Assembly: GCF_009696575.1 (NCBI RefSeq)
Contig: NZ_VULQ01000003.1
Coordinates: forward strand, 124,001 to 188,000
Direction: 5' to 3'
DNA: 64,000 bases
Origin: Anaerococcus porci
GTDB taxonomy: Bacteria; Bacillota; Clostridia; Tissierellales; Peptoniphilaceae
Positions 1 to 9,293 of the stretch are shown here, piece after piece. The position numbers were made by a program, and so were the translations under genes. The notes under the pieces are model-generated. The model saw only the letters and a list, made by a program, of their open reading frames with translations, made no database searches and was not told where the DNA came from. Numbering within the stretch: the stretch's first letter is position 1; the number at the start of each line of letters is the position of its first letter.

Positions 1-231
1 TACATCTATTCTTTCATTTATTAAAACTTCTTTTATTTTCTCTTTATCGAGAACATCAGCTTCATAAAATTTTAAATCTTTTCCTGTAATTTTTTCTACT
101 CTTTTTAAGCTTTCTACTGACGAATTTGAGAGGTTGTCATAGATTACAACTTCAAAATTATTGTCTAAAAGCTCTACTGCTATATGTGAGCCAATAAATC
201 CTGCTCCGCCTGTTATAAGTATTCTTTTCAT
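1..231 (-). CDS. galE: UDP-glucose 4-epimerase, N-terminal part (cut by window start)
   Basis: The 77 visible residues begin MKRILITGGAGFIGSHIAVE, the NAD-binding Rossmann start of extended short-chain dehydrogenases. They continue with a DNLSNSS segment typical of GalE, which interconverts UDP-Glc/UDP-Gal and often UDP-GlcNAc/UDP-GalNAc. It is the last visible gene of the galacto-N-biose operon, 10 bp after the ABC ATPase gene. The phosphorylase yields galactose-1-phosphate, so an epimerase is the expected partner for channelling it to glucose-1-phosphate. The substrate-determining C-terminal half is outside the window, so a related sugar-nucleotide epimerase is not excluded. Confidence 0.85.
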   Translation of the reverse strand, partial: MKRILITGGAGFIGSHIAVELLDNNFEVVIYDNLSNSSVESLKRVEKITGKDLKFYEADVLDKEKIKEVLINERIDV

Positions 232-241
232 ATACCATCCT

Positions 242-1345
242 TTAGTTTTCTAAAATATTAATTTCTGTTTGTGGGTCAAAGAAATGCATTCTTTCTTGAT
301 CTAAGTATAATTTTACCACATCTGCCTTTCTAATAGGATTATCCATATTAAGTTTTGCTAAATACTTATCTTTTTTACTATCTAGGTAAACATATTGCTC
401 GCTTCCAAGCATTTCTGTAAAGGTAACTTCTCCTTCTAACTGACAAGGGGTTACTCTTTTTTGGTCATAAAGATGTTCTGGTCTTATGCCAAGTATTACT
501 CCTTTATCTAAGTAGCCAAGCTCTTCTAATTTTTGACCTTTTACTATATCTATTGGAAGCTTATTAGATTCATTTTTAGCAAAGTATAATCCATCTTCTT
601 TTATTATACTAGTATTTATGAAATTCATCTGAGGAGATCCAATAAATCCTGCTACAAAAAGGTTAATAGGATGTTGATATACTTCTGTTGGACTTGCTAC
701 TTGTTGGATTTGTCCTTTATTCATTATTACAATCCTATCTGCCATTGTCATGGCTTCTGTTTGGTCGTGGGTTACATAGATAAAGGTTGTATCTAATTGC
801 TCATGTAGTCTTGAAATTTCTGCTCTAGTTTGTACTCTTAGTTTGGCATCAAGGTTACTTAAAGGCTCATCCATTAGGAATACTTGTGGATCACGAACTA
901 TGGCACGTCCTAAGGCCACCCTTTGTCTTTGTCCACCGGAAAGGGCTTGTGGCTTTCTTTCTAGGTATTCTTCAAGTCCTAAAACCTTGGCTACTTGATC
1001 AACCTTGGTATCAATTTGGTCTTTGGGATATTTTTTAAGCTTTAGGGCATAGGACATATTTTCTCTTACAGTCATCTGAGGGTAGAGGGCATAATTTTGA
1101 AAAACCATAGCTATATCCCTATCCTTTGGTTCTACATCATTTACAAGCTTATCTCCTATATAAAGCTCACCTTTTGATATATCTTCTAGTCCTGCTACCA
1201 TTCTTAGAGTTGTAGACTTACCACAACCTGATGGTCCTACAAAAACTATAAATTCTTCGTCTTTTATCTCTAAGTTGAAATCTTTTACAGCTTCTACTCC
1301 GCCATCATATATTTTATAAATGTTTTTAAATGTTAATCCTGCCAT
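242..1345 (-). CDS. msmK: sugar ABC transporter ATP-binding protein, MsmK/UgpC/MalK type
   Basis: 367 residues, full length for the family. Visible motifs are Walker [10 protein letters not shown] (about residues 37-45), signature LSGGQRQRV, Walker [17 protein letters not shown], an H-loop in [11 protein letters not shown], and a C-terminal TOBE/OB regulatory domain (about 240-367). It energises carbohydrate import through paired permeases; the two permeases at 3697-5481 are the obvious partners. MsmK-type ATPases in Firmicutes often serve several sugar transporters, so it may not be exclusive to this one. It lies in the operon between the small membrane protein gene (10-bp gap) and galE. Confidence 0.92.
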   Translation of the reverse strand: MAGLTFKNIYKIYDGGVEAVKDFNLEIKDEEFIVFVGPSGCGKSTTLRMVAGLEDISKGELYIGDKLVNDVEPKDRDIAMVFQNYALYPQMTVRENMSYALKLKKYPKDQIDTKVDQVAKVLGLEEYLERKPQALSGGQRQRVALGRAIVRDPQVFLMDEPLSNLDAKLRVQTRAEISRLHEQLDTTFIYVTHDQTEAMTMADRIVIMNKGQIQQVASPTEVYQHPINLFVAGFIGSPQMNFINTSIIKEDGLYFAKNESNKLPIDIVKGQKLEELGYLDKGVILGIRPEHLYDQKRVTPCQLEGEVTFTEMLGSEQYVYLDSKKDKYLAKLNMDNPIRKADVVKLYLDQERMHFFDPQTEINILEN

Positions 1346-1355
1346 TTTTCCCCTC

Positions 1356-1535
1356 TTATGAAAATCTCCTGTTATATAAGTAAAGATCTAGCAATAGTAA
1401 TCCAAGTGATATTATTTGGATAAATAAATACTTATATCCAGTAGTAGCATGTCCTATAAATTGTAAAATTACAGCTATTATGAAAATTAGACCCAAAATT
1501 AAATTGGCCATTTTTTTCTTTTTATAATAATCCAT
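1356..1535 (-). CDS. small two-helix membrane protein (DUF6903-like)
   Basis: A 59-residue frame starts [20 protein letters not shown] and ends LYLYNRRFS. It has a short basic N-terminus, two hydrophobic segments (about 10-28 and 36-54) and a basic tail. It fits tightly between its neighbours: its start is 2 bp after the phosphorylase stop codon and its stop is 10 bp before the ATPase start, with GGAGTAG upstream as a ribosome binding site. Size, topology and position beside a sugar ABC operon resemble the small DUF6903 proteins of Firmicutes; that assignment is from memory and not certain. No function is known to me. An accessory role for the transporter is only a guess from position. Confidence 0.65.
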   Translation of the reverse strand: MDYYKKKKMANLILGLIFIIAVILQFIGHATTGYKYLFIQIISLGLLLLDLYLYNRRFS

Positions 1536-1537
1536 AA

Positions 1538-3697
1538 CTACTCCTTAATCCACTTTATCTCGCCTAATCTAAGACTTAAATCTTTTACATTTCCATCTTT
1601 ATCATATACTTTTGTTTCTATATCCTTATTAGAGTTGTTTATAATACAATACTCATCAAGGCCTTTGAAAGCTGCAACTTCTGCATATATACTTTCTGCA
1701 AAGTATTTTTTAAGTTCATCTTCCTTATGAGATACATACATGATGGCTCTTTTTATAATCCTTGTATTTTGAAAAGAATATGGACATCCTGCCATATAGA
1801 AACTTCTTCCCTTGCCATAGTCTCTTGTAGCCATTCTTACACCTTCATTGTAATAGTCTAGAATTCTTGTATCCTTATCTATGGCATATACATTTTCTTT
1901 TCCTTCTCCATAGTCTATCTTTCCTATTACATCCTCAAGTATAAAGTGGGAGTCTTCTACTTTTGTGAAATACTTGTTTCTTCCTTGTGAGAATCCACAT
2001 TCTACATCAAGACCAAGGACATCCCTAAGTTGGAAAAATTTGCCATTTTTTTGATATGCTGATGGGTCTCCAACCCCAATAAATCCTCCACCATTATAAA
2101 CATAAGAACGTAATTTTTCGATTATTTTACTATCAGAAAAATAATCAGCTCCAGAAAATGCTGTGTAGGCATCTCCAGCATTTATTATCACATCAAATTC
2201 ATTAAGGTCTTTTTCTTTTAAATCATCAAAGTTTATAAAGGATACATCTACATCCATACCTGATAAGGCTTCCATAAGTCCCATATAGGAGTAAGCAAGT
2301 TTAAATCTTTTACCATGGGCTACAATGTGTGAACCCCAACGTCTTATCTCACCCCATGAGTTTAGTATTGCAACTTTGGCACTTACCTTTGGAATCTTTT
2401 CTGAAATTTTATTATAGATTAGCCTATATTCATCAGCAATATTTGCTATATAGTCTGTAAAGTCTTTAAATTTGTAGGCAAGGGATAAGTATCCACCATA
2501 TCCAATCCTATCTAATGGACTTCTTAGAAGTGCTCTTCTTGCCTTTATCCAATTATCTCTTGCCTCAATTGATGGATCATTTCCTTCATAAAAGGTATCT
2601 GGGAAAAAGTATGGTAAAAATCTTCCCTCTTTCATTTGTGTGTCTATATCGGATATTAGTCTTAAAGTTATTCCATCTCCAACACTACCTACCACTCCAT
2701 CAAGACCAATTTCTTTAAAATATTTGCCAAAAGGCTCTATTCCAATCCATGAATCTCCCAAAAACATTACAGCTTTTTTGTTATATTTGTGAACTAAGTC
2801 TACTAGTCTTTTTGCCCTCTCAGCTACAAATTTTGATTCAAAATCTATATAGGTTAGAAATTCTTTAGAAGGTTTCCTATACATTGAATTGTAATATCCT
2901 TCATCTATAAATACTTCCGGAGATAGTCTATAACCATATTGAGCTTCAAATTTATCTAAGGCATTTGGAGATACTGTATGAAGGTATCCAAACCAGTCTA
3001 CATATTTTTCCTTAGCCTCTTTGTTAAATACTAGGGTAAAATGATAGAAAAATGTTGTAAACCTAACTATATCAGTTTTAGGATTTTCTATAAGCCATTT
3101 TTCTAGAGCTTCTTCTACGTATTTTGATGTTTTCTCCCCTCTTACATCCATTGGTATATGGTGAGGGACATCTTTCCAATCATTTGTTATATAATTATAC
3201 ATTTGAGTTGGATCCCAAATGCCAAAGGCTAGGAAGGAAACTGAATAGTCGTGAAAGGGTATTGTTTTTATAATGACCTTATCTTTATCTAGGGTCCAAT
3301 CATTTATATCAACAACTTTCCCTGTTGTCCTATCTCTTACTTCCCAGTATTTTTTATAGTCTGATTTGTAATCGATTTTGATTTGCTCATCATAGTAGTC
3401 TTCAAGTAGATCTATTTCAAGACTTTCAGATGTAGCAGTTTTGAATTCACTTGAAAGATAAAGTCTAATAGCCTCATCTAAGTTTTTTTCAGCAAAGTCA
3501 TTTATATCTCTTACTGTAAAGTAGGTTGTATATATATCTACATCTTCTATATCTTTAATCTCATCGGGAAGCTTTGTTCCGTCAGAATCTCTTATAGCAT
3601 CTGCCTTAAGTTTATCAAGCATTTCCAAAGTTTCATTATAGAAATTTTCTTCACTAGGAAGGGTTAACCTTCCCCATAGTTTATTTTGATTAGTCAT
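1538..3697 (-). CDS. lnpA: GH112 1,3-beta-galactosyl-N-acetylhexosamine phosphorylase
   Basis: 719 residues, the usual length of galacto-N-biose/lacto-N-biose phosphorylases. The enzyme cleaves Gal-beta-1,3-GalNAc or Gal-beta-1,3-GlcNAc with phosphate to galactose-1-phosphate plus the free N-acetylhexosamine, in the cytoplasm. The family is recognised from the N-terminal GRLTLPSEENF block and the MFLGDSWIGIEPFG block, whose Asp315 aligns with the proposed general acid. A GVVGSVGDGITLR segment follows, then a C-terminal beta-rich region. It overlaps the upstream permease stop by one base. No signal peptide is present, which fits intracellular phosphorolysis after import. Preference between GNB (mucin core 1) and LNB (milk) cannot be read by eye. 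Confidence 0.93.
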   Translation of the reverse strand: MTNQNKLWGRLTLPSEENFYNETLEMLDKLKADAIRDSDGTKLPDEIKDIEDVDIYTTYFTVRDINDFAEKNLDEAIRLYLSSEFKTATSESLEIDLLEDYYDEQIKIDYKSDYKKYWEVRDRTTGKVVDINDWTLDKDKVIIKTIPFHDYSVSFLAFGIWDPTQMYNYITNDWKDVPHHIPMDVRGEKTSKYVEEALEKWLIENPKTDIVRFTTFFYHFTLVFNKEAKEKYVDWFGYLHTVSPNALDKFEAQYGYRLSPEVFIDEGYYNSMYRKPSKEFLTYIDFESKFVAERAKRLVDLVHKYNKKAVMFLGDSWIGIEPFGKYFKEIGLDGVVGSVGDGITLRLISDIDTQMKEGRFLPYFFPDTFYEGNDPSIEARDNWIKARRALLRSPLDRIGYGGYLSLAYKFKDFTDYIANIADEYRLIYNKISEKIPKVSAKVAILNSWGEIRRWGSHIVAHGKRFKLAYSYMGLMEALSGMDVDVSFINFDDLKEKDLNEFDVIINAGDAYTAFSGADYFSDSKIIEKLRSYVYNGGGFIGVGDPSAYQKNGKFFQLRDVLGLDVECGFSQGRNKYFTKVEDSHFILEDVIGKIDYGEGKENVYAIDKDTRILDYYNEGVRMATRDYGKGRSFYMAGCPYSFQNTRIIKRAIMYVSHKEDELKKYFAESIYAEVAAFKGLDEYCIINNSNKDIETKVYDKDGNVKDLSLRLGEIKWIKE

Positions 3698-4581
3698 TAT
3701 CCTTTATCTCCTCCTATCATCATTCCTTCTGTAAGTTGTTTTTGTACTAGTATATACATTATTAAAGTTGGTATCATTACAATTACGAGTCCTGCATAAA
3801 GTCTACCATAATTTGCAGCCCCTCTTGCTGCTTGTTGTAGGTTAATAAGACCTACTGGTAGAGTTTTTTTAGTTTGGTCTGTCATAAGGGTTAGGGCTAG
3901 AATATACTCATTCCAAAATGACAAGAAATTAAATAATATTACTGTTATAACAGCTGGTTTTGCCATTGGAATCATTATATCAACCATGGTTCTAAAGTAG
4001 CCTGCTCCATCTATATAAGCTGCTTCTTCGTAAGATTTTGAAATAGATGAGAAGAAATTTGTAAGTAGATAAACTGTAAAAGGAACTGCAGTTGCTGCAT
4101 AAATAAGGGCTAGAACTAACCTGTTATTTAATAGGAAAGCTCCTCCCATAACATTTGATAAGGGTCCTTGGTTTATCATCTTATTTAAATCTCTTAAAAG
4201 CATAAATATTGGAATTACTATATAGGAAAGGTTAATAAAAAGACCTGCTTTAAGTATGGTGCTAATTATTGACTTTCCTCTAAATTCCATACGAGCAAGT
4301 ATATAGGATGCTGGTAGGGAAATTGCTAAAAGTATCACTAATCCTAAGAATGTAACCATAACTGAATTTAGGAAAAACTCTCCCATATTTGCAGCTTCCC
4401 AAGCATCTTTGAAATTGTCTAGGTAAAAGCTTGCTGGAAGTTTCCATGGATTTTGATAAAATTCTGGATTTGTCTTAAGTGATGACATGAACACCCACAT
4501 AACTGGTATGAGGATAGATAGTGCCATTACTATAAGGCAAAAATATATAAATACCTTAAATAGTTTTGATTTTTCTTTCAT
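3697..4581 (-). CDS. sugar ABC transporter permease, MalG type
   Basis: 294 residues with six hydrophobic segments. The inner-membrane coupling motif of MalG-type permeases is visible as YEEAAYIDGAGYFRTM followed by a conserved IP and proline-rich stretch (about 185-205). It is the second permease of the Gal-HexNAc importer, paired with the MalF-type gene 9 bp upstream. Its stop codon shares a base with the phosphorylase start, which implies translational coupling. The substrate is inferred from the adjacent GH112 enzyme. Confidence 0.9.
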   Translation of the reverse strand: MKEKSKLFKVFIYFCLIVMALSILIPVMWVFMSSLKTNPEFYQNPWKLPASFYLDNFKDAWEAANMGEFFLNSVMVTFLGLVILLAISLPASYILARMEFRGKSIISTILKAGLFINLSYIVIPIFMLLRDLNKMINQGPLSNVMGGAFLLNNRLVLALIYAATAVPFTVYLLTNFFSSISKSYEEAAYIDGAGYFRTMVDIMIPMAKPAVITVILFNFLSFWNEYILALTLMTDQTKKTLPVGLINLQQAARGAANYGRLYAGLVIVMIPTLIMYILVQKQLTEGMMIGGDKG

Positions 4582-4590
4582 TGCTCACTC

Positions 4591-5481
4591 CTAATATTGG
4601 ATTAGATCTCTTTTAGTTAACCTATGCACTATAGCTGATAGGATAAAGGAGAATAAAAATACTACAACTCCTATAGCAAGTCCATAACCAAAGGCTGAAT
4701 TGGTGTAGGCTTGTTCATATTGGTAGTTTAAAAGGGTTAAACTTGCCCCATCTGGTCCTCCGCCTGTTAAAGCCTTTATGATTTGGAAGGCTATATTTAT
4801 ATTACTTATTACATAAAATGTAAGGGTTGTTCTTATTGTTTGCCATGTAAGAGGTAGGGTTATATCAAAAAATTGTCTAATCCTACTAGCTCCATCAAGC
4901 TTTCCTGCTTCATATAGGTGTTCTGGAATCTGACTCATAGTTGACATATACATAACCATATAATATCCAATCGCTTGCCAGATCATGGCAAAACCAATTG
5001 AGTAAACAACCTTGAGTCTATCTCCCAAGAAAGATATATTCTCACTTCCTGGATTTATAAGTCTTAAAAGTCCATTTATAAGACCTTCATCCATGCCATA
5101 AACTACTGCAAAGATTGATGCTATAACTGCAATAGATAAAATATTTGGAATATAGAAAATAATCCTGAATACGTTTTGCCCCTTAAATGATTCACGTGTC
5201 AAAATTGATGCGAAAACAATTGCCATAACCATAGTAACTATTGTAACTATAACTATAAGAAAAATTGTATTTTGACTTGCCCTAACAAAATTTGGATCTT
5301 TGACTAAAATTTTGAAGTTATCTAGACCTACAAATGTCTTATTACCTGAAAGTCCTCCTGTTTTAAATAGGGATTCTTTAAATACATTGAATGTAGGATA
5401 TACCATAAATAATAAATAAAGAATAAAGGCTGGCAATAGACCAAAGAAAATAAATCTAGACCTATTTTTGCTATTTTTCAT
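4591..5481 (-). CDS. sugar ABC transporter permease, MalF type
   Basis: 296 residues with six predicted membrane helices, the first at about residues 9-29. The coupling loop motif is YEAGKLDGASRIRQFFDITLP. It is the first gene of the operon and starts after a GGAGATTTT ribosome binding site. No solute-binding lipoprotein is encoded before or between the permeases, although importers of this class need one. The binding protein must be elsewhere, either further downstream past galE or unlinked. Confidence 0.9.
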   Translation of the reverse strand: MKNSKNRSRFIFFGLLPAFILYLLFMVYPTFNVFKESLFKTGGLSGNKTFVGLDNFKILVKDPNFVRASQNTIFLIVIVTIVTMVMAIVFASILTRESFKGQNVFRIIFYIPNILSIAVIASIFAVVYGMDEGLINGLLRLINPGSENISFLGDRLKVVYSIGFAMIWQAIGYYMVMYMSTMSQIPEHLYEAGKLDGASRIRQFFDITLPLTWQTIRTTLTFYVISNINIAFQIIKALTGGGPDGASLTLLNYQYEQAYTNSAFGYGLAIGVVVFLFSFILSAIVHRLTKRDLIQY

Positions 5482-5584
5482 AAAATCTCCTTGTTTTTTA
5501 GCTAAGCTTTAAAGTCCTAACTTTCACACCAAGTAAAAGCTTTATTTTTACAAGCTTAGACGCATGGTAATTACCTTTTCTTTT

Positions 5585-5613
5585 ATTATATGAAAAGAAG
5601 ATTAAAAAGTCAA
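5585..5613 (-). promoter_or_regulatory. sigma-A promoter of the galacto-N-biose operon
   Basis: On the minus strand a -35 TTGACT (5608-5613) and a -10 TATAAT (5585-5590) are separated by 17 bp. Transcription would run into the permease gene through a leader of roughly 100 bases. The leader contains a 10-bp palindrome GGTAATTACC (5565-5574) that could bind a repressor. Confidence 0.7.
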
Positions 5614-5616
5614 CAA

Positions 5617-5638
5617 TAATATTAAACGTTTTCTTCTT
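5617..5638. promoter_or_regulatory. weak LacI/CcpA-like operator upstream of the operon promoter
   Basis: A TTAAACGTTTTC motif with central AAACGTTT lies just upstream of the -35 element. It has about two mismatches to the cre consensus on either strand, so it could be a LacI-family operator or chance. Sugar operons of this type are commonly catabolite controlled. Confidence 0.3.
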
Positions 5639-5783
5639 AGATTTTAAATCCTACTTTATTTAAAAGAATTTTCTATTTTTTATTACAAAAATATAGTTTT
5701 TTTCACAAAATTAAAGTAGTTAAAGATTAAATATATAATATTGGATTTAAGTAAATAGGGTATAAATGTGTATGAGGTGACTT

Positions 5784-7451
5784 ATGAAAATAGTTATAAT
5801 AGGGGCAGTTGCAGCAGGAGCAACCGCTGCAACCAATATAAGAAAAATTTCTAAAGACAGCGAGATAATCTTACTTGAAAAAGGAAGAGATACTTCCTTT
5901 AAAAACTGTGAGATTCCTTATTATCTTTCAGAAATGGTTAAAGATAGCAAAGATTTAATAGCAAGAAATCCTGAAGCTTTTAAGAAAAATAATGATATAG
6001 ATGCAAGAAACTTTAATGAAGCAATCTCTATAGATAGGGATAAAAAGGAAGTTTTAGTAAATGATATTAAAAATGATAAAACTTATACTGAATCTTACGA
6101 TAAGCTTATAATTGCAACAGGAGCTTCTCCTTTTATTCCAGATTCTATAAAAGGACTTGATAAGGATAGAGAAAATGTCTTTAAGGTAGAAAATGTAGTA
6201 GATGTTGAAAGGATAAGAGCTTATATAAAAGAGAAAAATGCCAAAAAAATCATAGTAAATGGAGCAGGTTTTATAGGTATAGAGGCAGCTGAGAACTTAA
6301 ATGAACTTGATGGAGTAGATATTTACCTTATAGTAAGGTCAAGAGTCCTAGAGGCAAATATTGATGAAGAACTTGCAGGATTTGTAGAAGAGAATATAAG
6401 AAAACATATAAACATGATAAAAAATGATGAGATTATAAAGGTAGAAGATGATGAGCTTATTTTAAAAAGTGGCAAAAAATTAGACTACGATGTGCTCATA
6501 AATGCTATAGGTATAAAGCCAAATTCAGAAATTGCAAAAAAAGCTGGTCTTAAACTTACCGAGTCTGGGGCTATTGATACTGATCGAAATTTCTTAACAA
6601 ATGACCCAGATATCTATGCCATAGGTGATGTTATAGAAGTATATAACCCACTTACAAGAAAAAATGGCAAACTAAATCTAGCATGGCCTGCTCACAGAGA
6701 AGCTAAATTTGTAGCAAAACATATCTTTAATATGGCAGGAAAGTCCCCTTCATTTATAGGGTCATTTTCCCTAAGGTCTTTTGATATTAACATTGCATCA
6801 ACTGGCCTTTCAAGAAAAGTTCTTGAAAGTGAAAATATTGCTTTTGAATCAACTCTTATAAGACACAATGACTCAGTAGATATCCTACCTTACTCTAAAC
6901 CTATGAACATGAAAATACTTTTCGACTCACACACTGGCCTTATCTACGGTATCCAAGCTGTAGGAGAAGGTGATGTAGTTAAAAGAATAGATATAGTAGC
7001 AGGACTTGTTGGAATGGGTGCTGATATTTATGATCTTTATGATACAGAGCTATCCTACCAACCAATCTTCTCAACTCCAGAAGATGCCCTAAATACATTA
7101 GCAAGTCAGGCTATAGATATATTTGAAGGTGATTTAAAGCATGTGAACTTATATGAACTTAAAGATAAAATTAATGACTTTAGGATTATTGATATAAGAA
7201 GTAAAGAAGCTTTTGATAAATCTCACATAAGGGGTGCAGAAAATATTGAAAGTTCAAAAATCAGAGAAAATCTTGATTTAATTAATAAGGATGAAAAGAC
7301 ACTTTTATATTGCAACTCAAGTAATATCGCAAAGTCTTTGACTAAGTTTCTAATAAGCCAAGGTTTTAACAAGGTCTATATGCTTGAAGGCTCTATGGTC
7401 TTTTTGGAAAAATATGTGGATGTTTTAGGACTTGATTTATTGGAAAGATAA
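5784..7451 (+). CDS. cdr: CoA-disulfide reductase / NADH oxidase with C-terminal rhodanese domain
   Basis: 555 residues. The N-terminus MKIVIIGAVAAGATAA is the FAD dinucleotide-binding fold. Cys42 in FKNCEIPYYLS matches the single active-site cysteine of CoA-disulfide reductases and NADH oxidases. A second Rossmann motif INGAGFIGIEAAE-like (VNGAGFIGIEAAE) binds NAD(P)H, and AIGDVIEV is the second FAD contact. Residues about 455-555 form a rhodanese domain with Cys510 (LLYCNSSNIAKSL). The family (CoADR-RHD, Npsr-like) reduces CoA-disulfide, per- or polysulfide. It stands alone with start GGTGACTTATG context, and its last 103 coding bases are perfectly repeated at 17459. Confidence 0.88.
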   Translation: MKIVIIGAVAAGATAATNIRKISKDSEIILLEKGRDTSFKNCEIPYYLSEMVKDSKDLIARNPEAFKKNNDIDARNFNEAISIDRDKKEVLVNDIKNDKTYTESYDKLIIATGASPFIPDSIKGLDKDRENVFKVENVVDVERIRAYIKEKNAKKIIVNGAGFIGIEAAENLNELDGVDIYLIVRSRVLEANIDEELAGFVEENIRKHINMIKNDEIIKVEDDELILKSGKKLDYDVLINAIGIKPNSEIAKKAGLKLTESGAIDTDRNFLTNDPDIYAIGDVIEVYNPLTRKNGKLNLAWPAHREAKFVAKHIFNMAGKSPSFIGSFSLRSFDINIASTGLSRKVLESENIAFESTLIRHNDSVDILPYSKPMNMKILFDSHTGLIYGIQAVGEGDVVKRIDIVAGLVGMGADIYDLYDTELSYQPIFSTPEDALNTLASQAIDIFEGDLKHVNLYELKDKINDFRIIDIRSKEAFDKSHIRGAENIESSKIRENLDLINKDEKTLLYCNSSNIAKSLTKFLISQGFNKVYMLEGSMVFLEKYVDVLGLDLLER

Positions 7452-7456
7452 AAGAA
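7349..7456 (+). repeat. 108-bp direct repeat, left copy
   Basis: The last 103 coding bases of the CoA-disulfide reductase gene plus five bases after it recur without a mismatch at 17459-17566, on the same strand, offset 10110 bases. Flanking bases differ on both sides, so the limits are exact. This copy belongs to the intact gene. Confidence 0.97.
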
Positions 7457-7492
7457 GGACTGTTTCAAGTATAATTGGAACAGTCCCTTTTA
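7457..7492 (+). terminator. Rho-independent terminator after the CoA-disulfide reductase gene
   Basis: Arms GGACTGTT (7457-7464) and AACAGTCC (7479-7486), extendable by two further pairs, are followed by CTTTTATTTT. It begins exactly where the direct repeat ends, so it belongs to the inserted side of the junction. Confidence 0.8.
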
Positions 7493-7527
7493 TTTTAGAC
7501 AAAATTAAGATGCATTCTTATCTTATT

Positions 7528-9001
7528 TTATTTAGAAAGATTTATTACATTATAATTACCATTTTCCTTAAATATATTATCGTGACTTATTACGATTACA
7601 ATACCATCTTTTTCTAATAAACTTTCTATCAAATTAAGAACATGAATTTTTACTTTTTCATCTAAGAAATTTGTTGGCTCATCAAATATATAAGCACTTC
7701 TTCTTGTTTTTGATACTAGCTCTAATTGGGCTAGTTTTTTTGACCAGAAGATCCATTATACACTTTATTTAAAATTCCATATTGGCTTATTATTGGCTCT
7801 GAAGGTATGTAAACTATATCTTTATATAATATATCAATTTGTTTATTTAAAATGTTACCATTTATTAATATTTGTCCTTCATATCTATTTGATAGGTTTA
7901 AAATTGATTCCGCTAATGTTGTTTTTCCGACACCATTAGAGCCAACTATTAAATTTACTCTATCTTTATCAAATTTAATATTTAAAGGTTTGTGAAGTTT
8001 TTTTCCATCACTTCCAAGTCCAACATAATCTTTAAGAATAATTCCTCTTATTTTCTCATTATTAAAATTCATAGAATCAATATTTAAAAATTTATTATAT
8101 GATTTCAATGCTGGCTTACTACTTACGTATTCTCTTCTTATATTAAATAAATCTAACATAGGACTCCACAGATTGCTTATATATAAAGATACTGCAGTAT
8201 AATCACCTGCTGTCATTTCTCCTTTAGCAATTAAAATTATTGAAATTATAGTAGTAAGTGTTATGGAAAAATTTAAAGTCCCGTATACAAATATGTTATA
8301 TATGACACTTTCATACTTAACCTTTCTAATCAAATCATTTCTAAATTTTTCATAAAAAGTTTCTATATTAAGCAGCTGTTTCTCTTCTAAAAACTTCTCC
8401 TCTTTACTAATACTTTTTTGATCTATTAAATATCCCTTGATTTTTTTCATATTTCCCAAATGATCTGAAGATGCATTACTTATATTGACCTCACTTTATA
8501 GGAAACTATTGCAGAAATAGGTATTATTATAAGAAAAGCCAGCAAAATCCATTTAGATATAAAGTAAACTATAAAGCAAGTAACTATAAACTTACTTATA
8601 TTTATAATAATCTCTAATATATTTCTATATATAAAAGGCTGAACTATTTCAAAGTTTTGCCCTAACTCTTGTGTCATTCTTGCCTTATCCAAGTTGTTCT
8701 TTTTATTATCATAAACTTTAAGTAAATTATTTATTTGAGAAAATTGATTTATATATGCTTCTAAATCATTAATCCCAAAATAATAATCTTCTAACACATA
8801 AAAAAAGTGAACGAAAATACTTATTAATAACATTGATAAAATATATATAATAGCATATTTTATGTTTTTATTAATTGCACTATCTATAGCTTTTGATATT
8901 ATCAAAGGATTTAAAAGAGTTAAAGATATTACTATAACCCTTATTAATAATAGTTTAATAAATTCTTTCTTATTCGTGTATTTCCAAAATTTCAACATCA
9001 T
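7528..9001 (-). pseudogene. decayed ABC transporter (membrane domain plus ATPase), frameshifted
   Basis: Three blocks in different frames add up to one fused ABC protein. 8480-9001 gives 173 residues with four hydrophobic segments, starting MMLKFWKYTNKKEFIKLLLI. The frame resumes near 8478 and runs to about 7740 with Walker A VGSNGVGKTT and the start of the signature (NGSSGQKN). After a run of seven A residues on the minus strand the frame shifts again. 7528-7735 then encodes KLAQLEL, Walker B AYIFDEPTNFLD and the H-loop VISHD before the stop. The lesion near 8478 is a +2/-1 change; that in the A-run is one missing base. Exporter-like topology suggests peptide or toxin export, but the substrate is unknown. 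Confidence 0.8.
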
Positions 9002-9148
9002 CGATAAGCTCCATTAACTTAGTATAGTCATTTAATATAATTATTTTTTCTTTAATATAAGGTGAAAATGAGTCAAGTCCAAAATTTTGTGTAAAATTTA
9101 CTAATCCAATATTTGCTATTTCAACCTAGTATATAATTTAGAAGACAT
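8970..9148 (-). pseudogene. short frameshifted ORF preceding the decayed ABC transporter
   Basis: From ATG 9146-9148 the frame reads MSSKLYTRLK and stops. One base over, an open frame runs VEIANIGLVNFTQNFGLDSF to ELIDDVEILEIHE and overlaps the start of the ABC remnant. It looks like a roughly 60-residue protein, or the N-terminal domain of the exporter, broken by one frameshift. I do not recognise it. Confidence 0.45.
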
Positions 9149-9152
9149 AATC

Positions 9153-9180
9153 CACTCCTCATTAATATCAATGAGGAGTG
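9153..9180. other. 11-bp hairpin overlapping a ribosome binding site
   Basis: CACTCCTCATT (9153-9163) pairs with AATGAGGAGTG (9170-9180) around a 6-base loop. On the minus strand the second arm contains GAGGAGTG, the likely Shine-Dalgarno of the short ORF starting at 9148. It could hide that site, or end the upstream six-gene operon, although no clear T-run follows. Confidence 0.5.
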
Positions 9181-9293
9181 TTAAAACTTTCTATATATAA
9201 TTTATATTAGAGTGTAACAAAATGAGGTATTGTAATAAATAAACCTAAACAATATTATGGTCTTGACTTAATATTTTATGAAATAAATTAAAT

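Noticed and set aside
5617-5638. Confident CcpA site for the galacto-N-biose operon
   Set aside because: Two mismatches to cre on either strand, so it is only listed as a weak operator.
7735-7741. Programmed -1 frameshift in the ABC transporter
   Set aside because: The heptamer would work, but a second unrelated frameshift near 8478 and another in the upstream ORF show that the locus is decaying.
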